This document shows, in pieces, positions 12,225 to 23,149 of a stretch of DNA of 64,000 nucleotides (position 1 is the stretch's first letter; each line of letters begins with the position of its first letter). Origin of the DNA: Acephala macrosclerotiorum (lineage: Eukaryota > Ascomycota > Leotiomycetes > Helotiales > Mollisiaceae); contig MU119327.1 in assembly GCA_014904845.1 (NCBI GenBank), forward strand, positions 82,427-146,426. The letters are read 5' to 3'. Below the pieces are notes generated by a model, which saw only the letters and a list, made by a program, of their open reading frames with translations, ran no database searches and was not told the origin of the DNA. The position numbers and the translations under genes were made by a program.

Positions 12225-12874
12225 GGCGATCTCGATCTTCGAATTCCTCGCATCGGCTAATTTCGGACACCCCTCTTTGTTACTCTACCCAGCATTTTTG
12301 CTTCACACTCTTGATAATTGCAGAAGTATGAAGCAAGATTCAAAACAAAAATCTTCGGACTTTATTTGCGCTCATCACGAGTGAATCTCGGAACAGCGTC
12401 GAACTTCTGATTTTCGCCAAGATGGGTGGGTTGTTGAGGTGCGCCTTCCTCAGTAGGAGCTCTTCGTCTGACTTCGGGGTTTTGAAGATTCCGACTTGGT
12501 CAGTTTCATCGGAGATCTGTGAACGACTTAGCTGATGGAGCTTTGGGAGGACTTCTACTGCCATTGCAAGGTTCAATCAGCCCTTAAAGCTATGAAAACA
12601 ATCCAATCACCTAGGTACACTGAATGACCTTTATAGACACCCTTCATCGTAAGAAAGAAGGATACTCTACAGTAGCTAGGCATTTGATTCACGAAGCAAA
12701 CTATATATAATGTACCTCGTTCTCCTCCCGGGGTATGGAACCCTTTCTCCTACAAACCTTTTCGCCTCCTAAAAAGTTATTACGGCCAGCACAACTTTCA
12801 CATTATAAGGTCGAGCATACCTACGCTTGTACATTGAACATAGTCGGATATTTCTCTCAATCATCTACCTCAAT
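11530..12874. other. intergenic region with a CT/CA microsatellite, no supported gene
   Basis: No exon with coding character on either strand. It contains the compound microsatellite at 12194-12224 and AT-rich sequence near 12580-12720. Confidence 0.5.
12194..12224. repeat. compound microsatellite (CT)n(CA)n
   Basis: About ten CT units run directly into about six CA units. It is likely polymorphic between isolates. Confidence 0.9.
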
Positions 12875-13549
12875 ATGGCCCCTACCCTTCTGAGGGCTGT
12901 TCTACTTATAGTATCCTAGGTGCGTACCTTTCTCGGCCCCCTACTGTCGTTCTTACTAATAAAAGCTGGAGGTTATGACTATTAGACTTCCTCTTCGCGA
13001 TTCATTTGTTGCAGATGCTTCGGAAGTCCAGATTAGAAGTGTAAGCACGCTTTAGGCAAATAGAAAAACGTTGCTGAGAACGGGCCATTAAAGGACGGTG
13101 ACACTTGCTGTGCTCCAACATTTACAGTCGGGAGCAAGACTCTTACTCAAGTCGATAGATCAGACGTCTTAGCTGGGATAAACTACCTAAAAGATACTAC
13201 AAGCGTAACTGGGAATAGTGCTAATAACTGCCTTACTCCTAAGGAGGGTTGCTCGAGAGTCAGCTGCTACGGCAATGCTGCATTCTATGCCTGCAATAAC
13301 AATGACCCAGCTGTAAGTGTCCGCTTCTGTGACTCCAGCGATCGAGAAAATAACTAAGAGATGCCGTAGACCGGCGCAGACATCAACATCGGATGTGGCG
13401 TCTTCAGTTCTGCTGCTAGCGACCTGGCCACTTTGTGCTCTGGCCCGAACATGTGCGGACAGATATACCCTCACGGAATTGTCGAGGGGGTGGACTTCAG
13501 CTTTTATCTCTATATTACCTACGAGAAATGCGATCTTCCACCAACTTAA
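12875..13549 (+). CDS. small cysteine-rich secreted-type protein (effector candidate)
   Basis: Found from splice logic. Proposed exons 12875-12910, 12972-13040, 13094-13312 and 13370-13549 give 167 aa. The last two are solid: open, in phase across a GTAAGT..GTAG intron with a TAACTAAG branch, and carrying ten cysteines (CC, NNCLTPKEGC, VSCYGNAAFYAC, IGCGVF, TLCSGPNMC, EKC). The GCSRVSCYGNAAFYACNNN core resembles a widespread fungal small secreted cysteine-rich class, often with a D-x-x-AGI-x-YL segment upstream, here SDVLAGINYL. The proposed start, MAPTLLRAVLLI, is hydrophobic and suits a signal peptide. The first junction is weak: the donor is GTATCC, and the better donor (GTGCGT at 12920) would follow an in-frame TAG, so the signal exon may be damaged. 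Function is unknown. Confidence 0.65.
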
Positions 13550-14447
13550 ACTGGAATAGGGCGACGGTCCTTCACTCTCCGGAAGATTGCTAAAGACCTA
13601 GGCGGAGGGCATTATGGTCGTGGCGATAATTCAATGCACGCGTTGATGTTTGAGCTCTCGATTTTGTGGTATTGTTTCTCCAGTTGCGTAGGCTTTCAAC
13701 ACGATGATTCTTGAATGTTTGACTAGTTGCTAGGAAGGTACACTGATGAAGATCGCATGCTTGACTTTAGATCGTATGGACGATTTCAGTAAATGGGTTG
13801 AGGAAACTAGATCTTGAGGACAATGACCGGTATGATATCTTGCACTTGCCTGTCTTTCTAAAGCCTCAACGGCAACATCGAACCTTGACAGAGCCCGCTA
13901 GAACCCGAATGATAATATTTTGGTCACCTAAGGAAAGCGAATAAACTGAGGAAACTATCCTTGAATCACAAGGAATAAAGGCTAAACGAGCTTGATTCAC
14001 GCACTCTTCATCTACCAGGCTACGCGGTAGATCAGCTAACTCTTTGTCCCTCTGCAGTCCGCATATCCTGAGACTCTCTGGAGTTTGATGCTCGAAATGC
14101 TCGACTAGCAACAAAAATCCATAGCTGAGCCGAAGATTATTCGTTGAAATCTCTTCTGGGGATTTATCTGCAAAAATAGAAGGATAAGACAGATTTAAAA
14201 CATCAAAACATGAAATCCAGCCATACTACAGCTCGCTAAAGGATATCTTCGCATTATGGTTGTTTGCCATTCATTATCACTTCCATGTTTCGCCCCACCT
14301 AGCCCTCAACCCCATCCAAATGCTACCCAATGCAAATGCAGACTCATATCCCAGAAATTACAATACCAAGTACAGTGCAAAAGACCTCCATTGCTCCCTG
14401 CCCCTTTTCCCTTCCACCTAAACCTCCTATACCACGTTACTTATAAC
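13550..14447. other. intergenic region, no supported gene
   Basis: Lies between the 3' ends of the cysteine-rich protein gene and the phospholipase D gene. An 82-codon minus-strand ORF (13866-14114) has no recognisable motif and was not called. Confidence 0.45.
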
Positions 14448-17307
14448 TTAAGTATAAATACTTTCCGTGAACTGATTGAGCTGCAATCCCTTCTCGGCCA
14501 TCTCGGCGTCCTTCAAGAAATCGAGAGGCATCCACACAAGATGGCCTTTGATCTCATCTAGCTTGGCGCGGATTTCGTTGGGTGGGATCATTTTGTCGTA
14601 GATATGGCCTGATTTTGTGCCTTTGGGTGGGAGGAACTTGTTGTAGTCGTCGAAGTTTTTGACTGTAATTTTGTCAGCTTTGTTTTTGAACAGAAGTATG
14701 GAGGGGCAGAGATGGGGAAGATGAGAAGTGTGACTTACCGCAATTATCAGGATCCGCATGGAACAGTTGTCTAAAGACTTCCGTATTCCTCGTCGCTCTC
14801 GAAGTCCACATATCCCACACCTGATCACTGAGCGGATCAGCGACAAACTCAAATGTATCGCCTTTTTGCGGATTATTTGGAACATTGGGCGGTTGGGCGT
14901 TAGGATCTTTGCTAGCGTCTAATTCCTGTGGTGGCAAGAGACCGAGATGTTCTCTCCAGAGATATCTTCTCAATGTCGCAGCGTGGTGTCCAGCTTCGTA
15001 TGGTTGGCCGTCCATCTTACTTGGTAATGGCTTGGCGTCTGTCATGACAATAGATAACTCGCTGTCATGGATACCGAGTTGCGAACGATCGTTCAAGTTG
15101 GAGCTTCCGCAAATGACGGTCTTGTCATCAGCGATGAGGACTTTCCCATGGATGTAGAGTTCTTCCTGGATCCAATTCTCGACTTCTCCTTCCAAATCTC
15201 CTTCCCATTTCTCATCGACGAGGTTAGGTTGGTTGAGCATGGCGTTCTTGGCTACGCTGTCGGTACTTTCTGGTTGACGGTTGGTGCCAGCTGCTTCGGC
15301 GTGGGCTTCGAATTTACGCTTCGCGTCGGTCTTCTTCTCAGTTGCTTCGTCGCCGGAGTCGTCGCGAGGATCCAATGCGCCTTTCTTGCCCATATGTTTG
15401 TCTGCTCCTTCATCTTGGTCTTTTGAACCGTGGATACCGGAATCCATGATCTCTTGTGCTTCTGCTCGTTGGACATCTTGATACTTGACGCCGGACTTCT
15501 CTTCTTGTTCTTTCATGGCTGGTGTGACATTTAGGCGGTCGTAGGATCGGAGGTTGAAGAAGAAGATGTGTTGGGTGGGGTCGACGCCTTGGGCTCGGAC
15601 TTGCTCGAAGATGGAGTGTTCGCCGCGGAGGATGGATTTGTATTGGTAGTCCATGATGGCTCGCGTCCCCATTGCTGCGTCTTCGCGGAGGTCACCAGCG
15701 AATCCTGGGATTGAGGGGATGACAGCGATGACGCGGAATTTTCTGCCTTCTTTGCCGGCTCTGACTACGGCGTCCACGATGGCTTTGCCGATTGTATTTT
15801 TGATTGGTGCTTGTTGGTCGCCGGTGGCGGTGATGAAGAATTGGTTTTCGATGTAGATGTAGTGCTGGGCGTTTCTAATGATCTCGCTGTATGCGTTCTG
15901 AATGCTGTGTTCTGTGAGGATACCGCTTGACCAGTCACCGCTACTTCTGACAATCTGGGCGTGAACAGTGCTTTGCTGCTTGCCGAATGTCTTGCCGCTG
16001 AGTGGTGTCAGTGGATGGTGAACGTAGTCTCCAACGGGGTGCTTCGGCCTCTGGACTCCGACCAAATCCTCGTCTGGACCCTCACGACCCTCCATAGTCA
16101 ACCAGTCATATCTGCCATCTCGCTTGTACTTGTCTCGCTTAACGAAGTTCCATCGGAGAACAAAGTGCTCTGCGATGTCATAAACACAGTCTCCAACAAC
16201 TCCCATAGCAACATCATGCCAGGGCATACGTCCGTATTCGGCCTTAGACAACTCATTTGACTTCCAGTCGCTCACAGTCTGGAAGTCCATCACACGGTTG
16301 TTGTTAAAGTCCTGGCCGGGCCAGATTTCTGTGGCAACACCCTCAGGGTGAACATCTGCAAGTGGATGTTGGTGGTTGTCCCATCTGCCAAAGCATAAGT
16401 CGAGTCCACCAATAAATGCAACATCGTAGTCTATGACGATGAACTTCTCGTGATGTGCCCAGTAAAATGTCATATCTGCAGCGTTCTCGAGGACGTTGTG
16501 GTCGGGGTGGCGCATCACTACGATGTTGCCATGTCCTTTTTCTCCTTTTGGGCAGAGAGCTTGAAGAGCGTGCTTGGTGTGGGCAGAGTTGCAGGTAAGA
16601 GCAGCCTAGAAATGTTAGCCCCTACAAGACTTGAGTCTCTGGGTGCAACCAACCTCTACTTCACGGTACACAATGACGAAAATTTTTACGCCTTCTTCAG
16701 CCTTCCTCTTCAAAATTTGATCCAGGCGCCATTCCTGGTTGTAATATGGGGGTCTTCTCATGAATAATTCCGGGGATAGCCACCAATCTGCAATGTAGAT
16801 AGTCTCCTTTGCACGCTCGAGTGCGATAGAAACGGCCTGAGGTGTATGTCAGCAAGCTATAGTGCTGCCAGAATTTCGTGGCACATACCCAATAGTAATC
16901 TCGTCCATCCACATACCACTTGATGTTGTTTCCGGGTCTTTCGGGTGCAAAGGATTGGAAACGGTGCAATTCTCTAATCTTTGTTCTCTTGTCGTCTGTA
17001 ATCTTCTCGTGCTCCTCGTCGTGTCTGTGGTTTGGATTGACCTTCGCTTTCATTAGTAATTGCACTAAATATATGAAGGAAGAAGGAGCTTACTAAATTT
17101 GCAAATTTTCCAAGTTCATGCCTACGGAAAGTTAGTAGATAGATTTCTCAATTGCCGAGATACATACTTCTTGTGGATGAGCCCAACTTTGAGGTCGTAC
17201 AGCTTCGTGTCTCTGAACTTCTCGCGCATGTTTTCGAAGGGATGCTTCATCTTTTCCTTCAAACTGGAAGGATTCGAACCTCCATCAGCGGGAACTGCTG
17301 TAGACAT
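14448..17307 (-). CDS. phospholipase D, short form with two HKD motifs
   Basis: Six exons (17307-17168, 17121-17094, 17041-16889, 16836-16654, 16605-14739, 14662-14448) give 861 aa. Two HxKxxxxD catalytic motifs are present: HHEKFIVIDYD (followed by GGLDLCFGRWD) and HGKVLIADD (followed by GSSNLNDRSQLG). These are the paired half-sites of eukaryotic PLD, which hydrolyses phosphatidylcholine to phosphatidic acid. The conserved IYIENQFFI lies between them. A Glu/Lys/Asp-rich insert of about 90 residues separates the halves. There is no PX or PH domain: the protein starts about 45 residues before the first conserved block, so it is much shorter than yeast Spo14. Exon 2 is only 28 nt. Membrane recruitment must rely on something other than PX/PH. 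Confidence 0.92.
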
Positions 17308-18588
17308 GATGTTCCCTCTTCTGTATTACTCTTGGGAAAGTATAGGTGTTTGTCTTGCAAGGCTGCAGAAAAATTGTGCAAGAATAGAAAAGTACAAATC
17401 AACAATCGGGATTGGGGAAAAGAGGATGCAAGGAGGAAGAGCCGTACCACAGGGACAAGAAAATGGTTCCTAGCTGGTGGGGTGATCCTTGCCAGGCGGG
17501 GTTGATTTTGGGGTGATACTTGTTTGCTCGTGCCCAGCCTTGCATGACGTCAATGGTGCAGAACCCACCGAACGCCCTGATCAGAATTTAAGCTTTTCTG
17601 TATTCTGCAAAGACAAACAACAATTATTCAGGATTTGTGGTTTCACTTCAATCCCTTCTTTGTGCAATGTGTGGTCATGAATGTGACCCCTGATATATCC
17701 TCGTAGCCTCTTCCGATGCGACATCCCATGCGTTTGGGTCATTGCCCATTCACGTGACCTCGAGAAATACCCTGCCGACCTCCTGGCTGCATTTGGAGCC
17801 TCAACTCTTCCAATACCTAGAATTCGAACAATGGCTTATAGTGGAGTGTGCACAGCAGTTCACACCAAAAGAGTGTGCGGCTCACGTGAAGATCTTGATC
17901 CCCTGAGACTAATCGAACGGACAGGATTCGTTGTGCACATCGCAGCAGGAGTGGAGAGCAATATACAAGCAAGATGCTCTTCATCTTACACTTCATGTAT
18001 GGCGCTGTTCACTTGAGTGAGCAAAGGAGGAGGAATCGGCCATCATGATCATCAAGAAGGTTGTGAGGCTTACTAGGCGGATGTTTCGTACTTTGAAGCT
18101 AGAGTAGAAAATATCGTCATTTTCAATCTGTCCGCGGTCTTGAAGATAGAAAGCAATTGGAGTCCAGTCATCATGATACTTCACAACGCGCTAACTGCAT
18201 TTAAGACGTGGATAGAGTCTCTTGCTGCATGTTTTCAGAGCCGTTTCCCACGTATCGGTGTTCGATTACTGTAGCTGGAACTTGGAACGTAGACAACAGA
18301 TTTAATGCCCCAGTGTTGAATGCCATATCGACGGCGTTACTGGACCCACGGCAGGAGAAGGGCTGTGTTGTGATTTTTAAATGCTATGTTCGAAAAGTGT
18401 GGTGTTAGGTTGAAGCGGACGACGCGGCGCGGCCAATCCTGAAAGGGAAGGCACTAAACCGCGCTAAGCTTGATTAGTATTGGGGGCAAGGCGTTGCGAT
18501 ATCTTGAGCTCAAGATACGCCAGTCAAGCCACCTATACATTTCACTTCTTTCACGCCTCAACGTGTATCTTTTTCACTTGAATGCGCA
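17308..18588. other. divergent promoter region of phospholipase D and SPF1
   Basis: 1.28 kb between two divergent start codons. Short ORFs on both strands show no motifs. No RNA gene was recognised. Confidence 0.5.
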
Positions 18589-18608
18589 ATGGCGCCTCTT
18601 GTGGATAA
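18582..18608 (+). promoter_or_regulatory. 8-codon upstream ORF overlapping the SPF1 start
   Basis: An ATG lies 7 nt before the SPF1 ATG in the +1-shifted frame. It reads eight codons and stops at TGA/TAA-type codon TAA (18606-18608), inside the first SPF1 exon. If the leader includes it, scanning ribosomes would meet it first. Confidence 0.5.
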
Positions 18609-21600
18609 TCCGTTGATTGCATCTGCAACTTTGCATAACCCTTGTACGTATAGCTCCCAGTGGCAGAGAAACTAAAATTTCTAACCCTTTTTCTCCAGTG
18701 CCACTCTACCTTCATACCTACGTCTGGCCCTTTGCGATCATTTGGCCTATCTTTCTGCGATACTACCTTTCTGAAGAGCTATATGCCAAGCACATCAATG
18801 GTCAAGAATGGACATTTGTCTGGTGCGGGTCGATCATAACGGCGCAGAGTTTGACATGGCTATGTACAAAATGGAATGTCAACCTGAAGTCACTCTTCAC
18901 TTCCGTGTCTGCCAATAAAGTCCAAGATGCGCAGCTCATTAAGGTCATTCCAGTAACAAATGCCGGGTCGTCCGAAATCTGCAAAATCGACAGGGACAAT
19001 GTGAGTCTGGAAGTGTCCGTAGGTGGGAGTCGTGCTAATGGTTGTCAGGCTGGGGGCAAGAAGAACATCTCTTTCCTTTTCCAAAAACGACGATTCCTTT
19101 ACGACGCCGAGAAGAACTCATTCGCCCCTCTCTCTTACGCAATTGATACCGAGCCCAAACCATTAATTGGAGACTTTCAAAAATCTAGGGGGCTTACCAC
19201 CGCTTCCGAAATCTCAAGGATCCACCAACATTATGGCGACAACACCTTCGATATCCCGGTCCCGACTTTCACAGAACTTTTCAAGGAGCATGCTGTGGCT
19301 CCCTTCTTCGTCTTTCAAATCTTCTGTGTGGGGCTATGGATGTTGGATGAATACTGGTACTACTCTCTGTTTACTCTTTTCATGCTTGTTGCATTTGAGA
19401 GCACGGTTGTGTGGCAGCGCCAGCGCACATTGAACGAATTTCGAGGAATGAGCATAAAGCCATACGAAATCTACGTCTATAGAATGAACAAGTGGGAGCA
19501 TACTCATAGCGACAAGCTTCTGCCTGGAGATCTGGTATCCGTTGGCCGCACCAAGGAAGATAGCGGAGTGGCATGCGATATGCTCTTGGTTGAAGGCAGT
19601 GCTATTGTTAACGAGGCTATGTTGTCAGGAGAAAGTACGCCTCTCTTGAAGGACTCAGTTCAACTCAGACCTGGTGATGCGACACTGGAACCAGAAGGCC
19701 TCGACAAGAACGCTTTCCTCTACGGCGGTACCAAAGTCCTTCAGATTACCCACGGCAACACTGAAGAGGCGAGACCCAAGATTATTTCGGGAGTCTCCCC
19801 TCCTCCTGATGACGGTGCACTGGCCATTGTTGTCAAGACTGGATTTGAAACATCTCAGGGAAGTTTGGTCCGAACCATGATCTACTCCACCGAACGTGTT
19901 TCTGCAAATAATGCCGAAGCCCTCCTATTTATCTTGTTCTTGTTGATCTTCGCAATCGCAGCTTCTTGGTATGTGTGGGATGAAGGTGTCAAGAAGGATA
20001 GGAAGCGATCCAAGCTTCTCCTGGACTGTGTCTTGATTGTCACTAGTGTCGTACCACCGGAACTTCCTATGGAGCTGAGTCTTGCTGTCAACACTAGCCT
20101 TGCAGCTCTCAGTCGCTATGCTATTTACTGCACGGAACCCTTCCGCATTCCTTTTGCAGGGCGAGTTGATGTTGCTTGCTTTGACAAGACTGGCACGTTG
20201 ACTGGTGAAGATTTGGTTGTCGAGGGTATCGCTGGTCTTGGTCTTGGTCATTCAGGAACAGACACACCCCGTGAGACCTATGGAGCGCACAGCCACATCA
20301 CCCCTGTCTTGCAAGCCGGCCTTGAAACCACCCTTGTCCTGGCTACAGCTCATGCTCTTGTTAAACTGGATGAAGGCGATATCGTTGGAGATCCCATGGA
20401 GAAGGCAACCTTGACATCGCTTGGCTGGACCCTTGGCAAGAATGATCTTCTCACAAGCAAAGTTCCGCAAGGCGCAAGCGTCGCTTCAGCAGCGAACAGT
20501 GTTCAGATCAAACGCCGTTTCCAGTTCTCCTCGGCCTTGAAGCGTCAAAGTTCAGTTGCAACAATCACTACTCACCACCCAGGCACTGGTAAGAAGATCA
20601 GAAGTACATTTGTTGGTGTCAAAGGCGCCCCAGAGACTATTATGAAAATGTTGGTCACTGTCCCCGCAGATTATGAAGAAACCTTCAAGTACTTTACTAG
20701 GAAGGGATCTCGTGTTCTTGCTCTCGCGTACAAACATCTCTCTACTGATTCGGAGCTTGGATCTGGCAAAATCAACGAATTGAAGCGAGAGAAGGTGGAA
20801 TCTGACCTGATATTTGCTGGATTCTTGGTCTTGCACTGCCCTCTGAAAGAAGATGCAAAGAAGTCCGTCCAAATGCTCAATGAGAGCAGTCATCGTGTTG
20901 TTATGATCACTGGTGACAACCCTCTTACCGCTTGCCACGTAGCTCATGAGGTCGAGATTGTGGACAGAGACGTTCTTATTCTAGATGCTCCTGAGCACGA
21001 CGAGACAGGAGAGAAGTTGGTTTGGAGAAGTATTGATGACCGCATCTCAATCCCTGTTGATCATACAAAACCCATTGATCCAAAGATCATCAAGGAGAAT
21101 GATCTTTGCGTCACTGGCTACGCCCTTGCAAAATTCAAAGGTCAAGTCGCTCTCTCTACGATCTATCGGTACACCTGGGTCTACGCGCGGGTATCCCCCA
21201 AACAGAAAGAGGAAATTCTCATGGGACTCAAGGATCTTGGGTACCATACTCTCATGGCGGGTGATGGAACGAACGATGTTGGTGCCCTGAAGCAAGCTCA
21301 CATCGGTGTGGCATTGTTGAACGGCTCCCAAGATGATCTTAACAGAATCGCCGAACACTTCCGCAATACTAAGATGAAGGAAATGTACGAGAAGCAGGTT
21401 CAGATGATGACCCGATTCAACCAGCCAACCCCACCAGTGCCAGTAATGATTGCTCACCTCTACCCTCCTGGACCCACGAACCCCCACTACGAGACTGCGA
21501 TGAAGCGAGAGGCAGAGAAGAAGAGCACGGCCGTGGCTCTCAGCGAGACTGCCGCCGACAAGGCAAATGGCATCGAAACCATCACCACGCCCGGTGCACA

Positions 21601-22668
21601 AGCTCTTCTGGATAACAAACATCATAAGCAGACTGAAGCCCAACAGAAGGCTATGGGCTTGGCGGAGAAATTCACCCAAAGCATGACAGAGATGGAGCTT
21701 GATGAGGAGCCGCCAACTATCAAGCTTGGTGATGCTTCCGTTGCTGCCCCATTCACCAGCAAGCTCAGCAACGTGATTGCGATCCCCAACATCATCCGAC
21801 AAGGACGTTGCACACTCGTTGCTACAATCCAGATGTACAAGATTCTTGCGCTCAATTGCCTTATCAGCGCTTACAGTCTCTCCGTTCTGTACCTTGAAGG
21901 TATCAAATTTGGAGATGGTCAGGTCACCATTAGTGGCATGCTCATGAGCGTCTGCTTCTTGTCCATCTCTAGAGCAAAGTCCGTTGAGGGTCTTTCGAAG
22001 GAGCGTCCCCAACCTAACATCTTCAATTTCTATATCATCGGATCCATCCTTGGCCAGTTCGCTATTCACATCGTCACACTCATCTACATCGCTCGTTACT
22101 GCGACACAATTGCTCCGTAAGCCTTCACCCTTCGTTGTTATAGATTCATCTAACCCTTCATAGACGTAGCGAGGAAGTTGATCTTGAAGGAGAGTTCGCA
22201 CCATCTTTGTTGAACAGTGCCGTATACCTATTGCAGCTCATCCAACAAATCTCAACCTTCGCCATCAACTACCAGGGACGACCATTCAGAGAGGCGCTTT
22301 CAGAGAATCGAGGCATGTACTGGGGTATCATTGGTGTCTCCGCAATTGCCTTCTCTTGCTCGACAGAATTCATTCCCGAGATCAATGAGAAGATGCGCCT
22401 GGTCCCCTTCACATCGGAATTCAAGACGACTATGACGGCCACCATGATTATTGACTATGTTGGATGCTATGTAGTTGAGAAGGTGCTGAAGGCGTTGTTC
22501 AGTGATTACAAGCCAAAGGACATCGCTATCAGGCGACCTGACCAGTTGGCCAGAGAGCAGAAGAGAATCGAGGACGGGAAGCTGGAGCAGATCAGATTGG
22601 CTGAGGAGAAAGCCGCGAAGGAAGTCGAAGAGTTGGAGAGAAAGTTGGCAGAACGTAGAAGAGCTTGA
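18589..22668 (+). CDS. SPF1: P5A-type ATPase Spf1 (ER transmembrane-helix dislocase)
   Basis: Four exons (18589-18643, 18699-19000, 19049-22116, 22164-22668) give 1309 aa. P-type hallmarks: phosphorylation loop DKTGTLTGE, TGDN hinge, GDGTNDVGALKQAH, and MLSGEST in the actuator domain. PPELPMELS in membrane helix 4 is the P5A signature that separates Spf1/ATP13A1 from P5B pumps. The N-terminal extension contains the extra helices of this group (VWPFAIIWPIFL). A Lys/Glu-rich tail after the last helix (about residues 1270-1309) looks helical and cytosolic. P5A ATPases remove mistargeted helices from the ER membrane and affect Mn handling and sterol homeostasis. Intron 2 (19001-19048) is 48 nt, in frame and stop-free, so its retention would add 16 residues. 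Confidence 0.96.
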
Positions 22669-23149
22669 TATGTGTATATTGGGCATTAGACTGTAGTATA
22701 GAATGCATCTTTGGTTTCACGGACAGTTCTTCATTCAAGAAAGGGTGTCGAGCCGGGTTGTCACTTGTGATATGCTGCTTGGCTTGGACCCCACACGTGC
22801 TGTACACAAAACCGGCGCATCTGTGCAATCTGCGAATCTTCATCCTCATAAATCCTCCTTCGCGATGATTTACGACCGGACCAACAATGACTATGAACTC
22901 GTTTCCCAATACCGGTACCAAAAATGCCCCACAACCAAATCGACGTCATGGCACATCAATTCTATCAAGCAAGTCTGTTCGAGCGCGAACCCTCGTTCCG
23001 CTGCCAAGCTCTTCACGACCTTGATTTTTGGGCTTCAAGCTCTACGCGCTACTTAGCACGAACAGCTTTTCACCCCTTTCCTTAGTCTTCTGAAATCTCT
23101 GCATCGCTTTCGAAGCTATAGATGAACAGTATCGATTGTCTGAGGCAAG
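22669..23149. other. intergenic spacer SPF1-YVC1
   Basis: Tandem orientation. Holds the SPF1 3' UTR and the promoter of the channel gene. No gene was seen. Confidence 0.5.

Noticed and set aside
13041..13063. A 23-nt intron ending at the first AG after GTAAGC in the cysteine-rich gene
   Set aside because: Too short for a fungal intron. The AG at 13093 gives a 53-nt intron in the same phase.
17267..17284. GGTTCGAATCC, a tRNA T-loop/B-box-like match on the minus strand
   Set aside because: No A-box or acceptor-stem partner at the right distance. It is part of the phospholipase D first exon (GGSNPSS).
21047..22204. 385-codon minus-strand ORF
   Set aside because: Antisense shadow of the SPF1 coding region, with no family motif. 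SPF1 itself is unambiguous.
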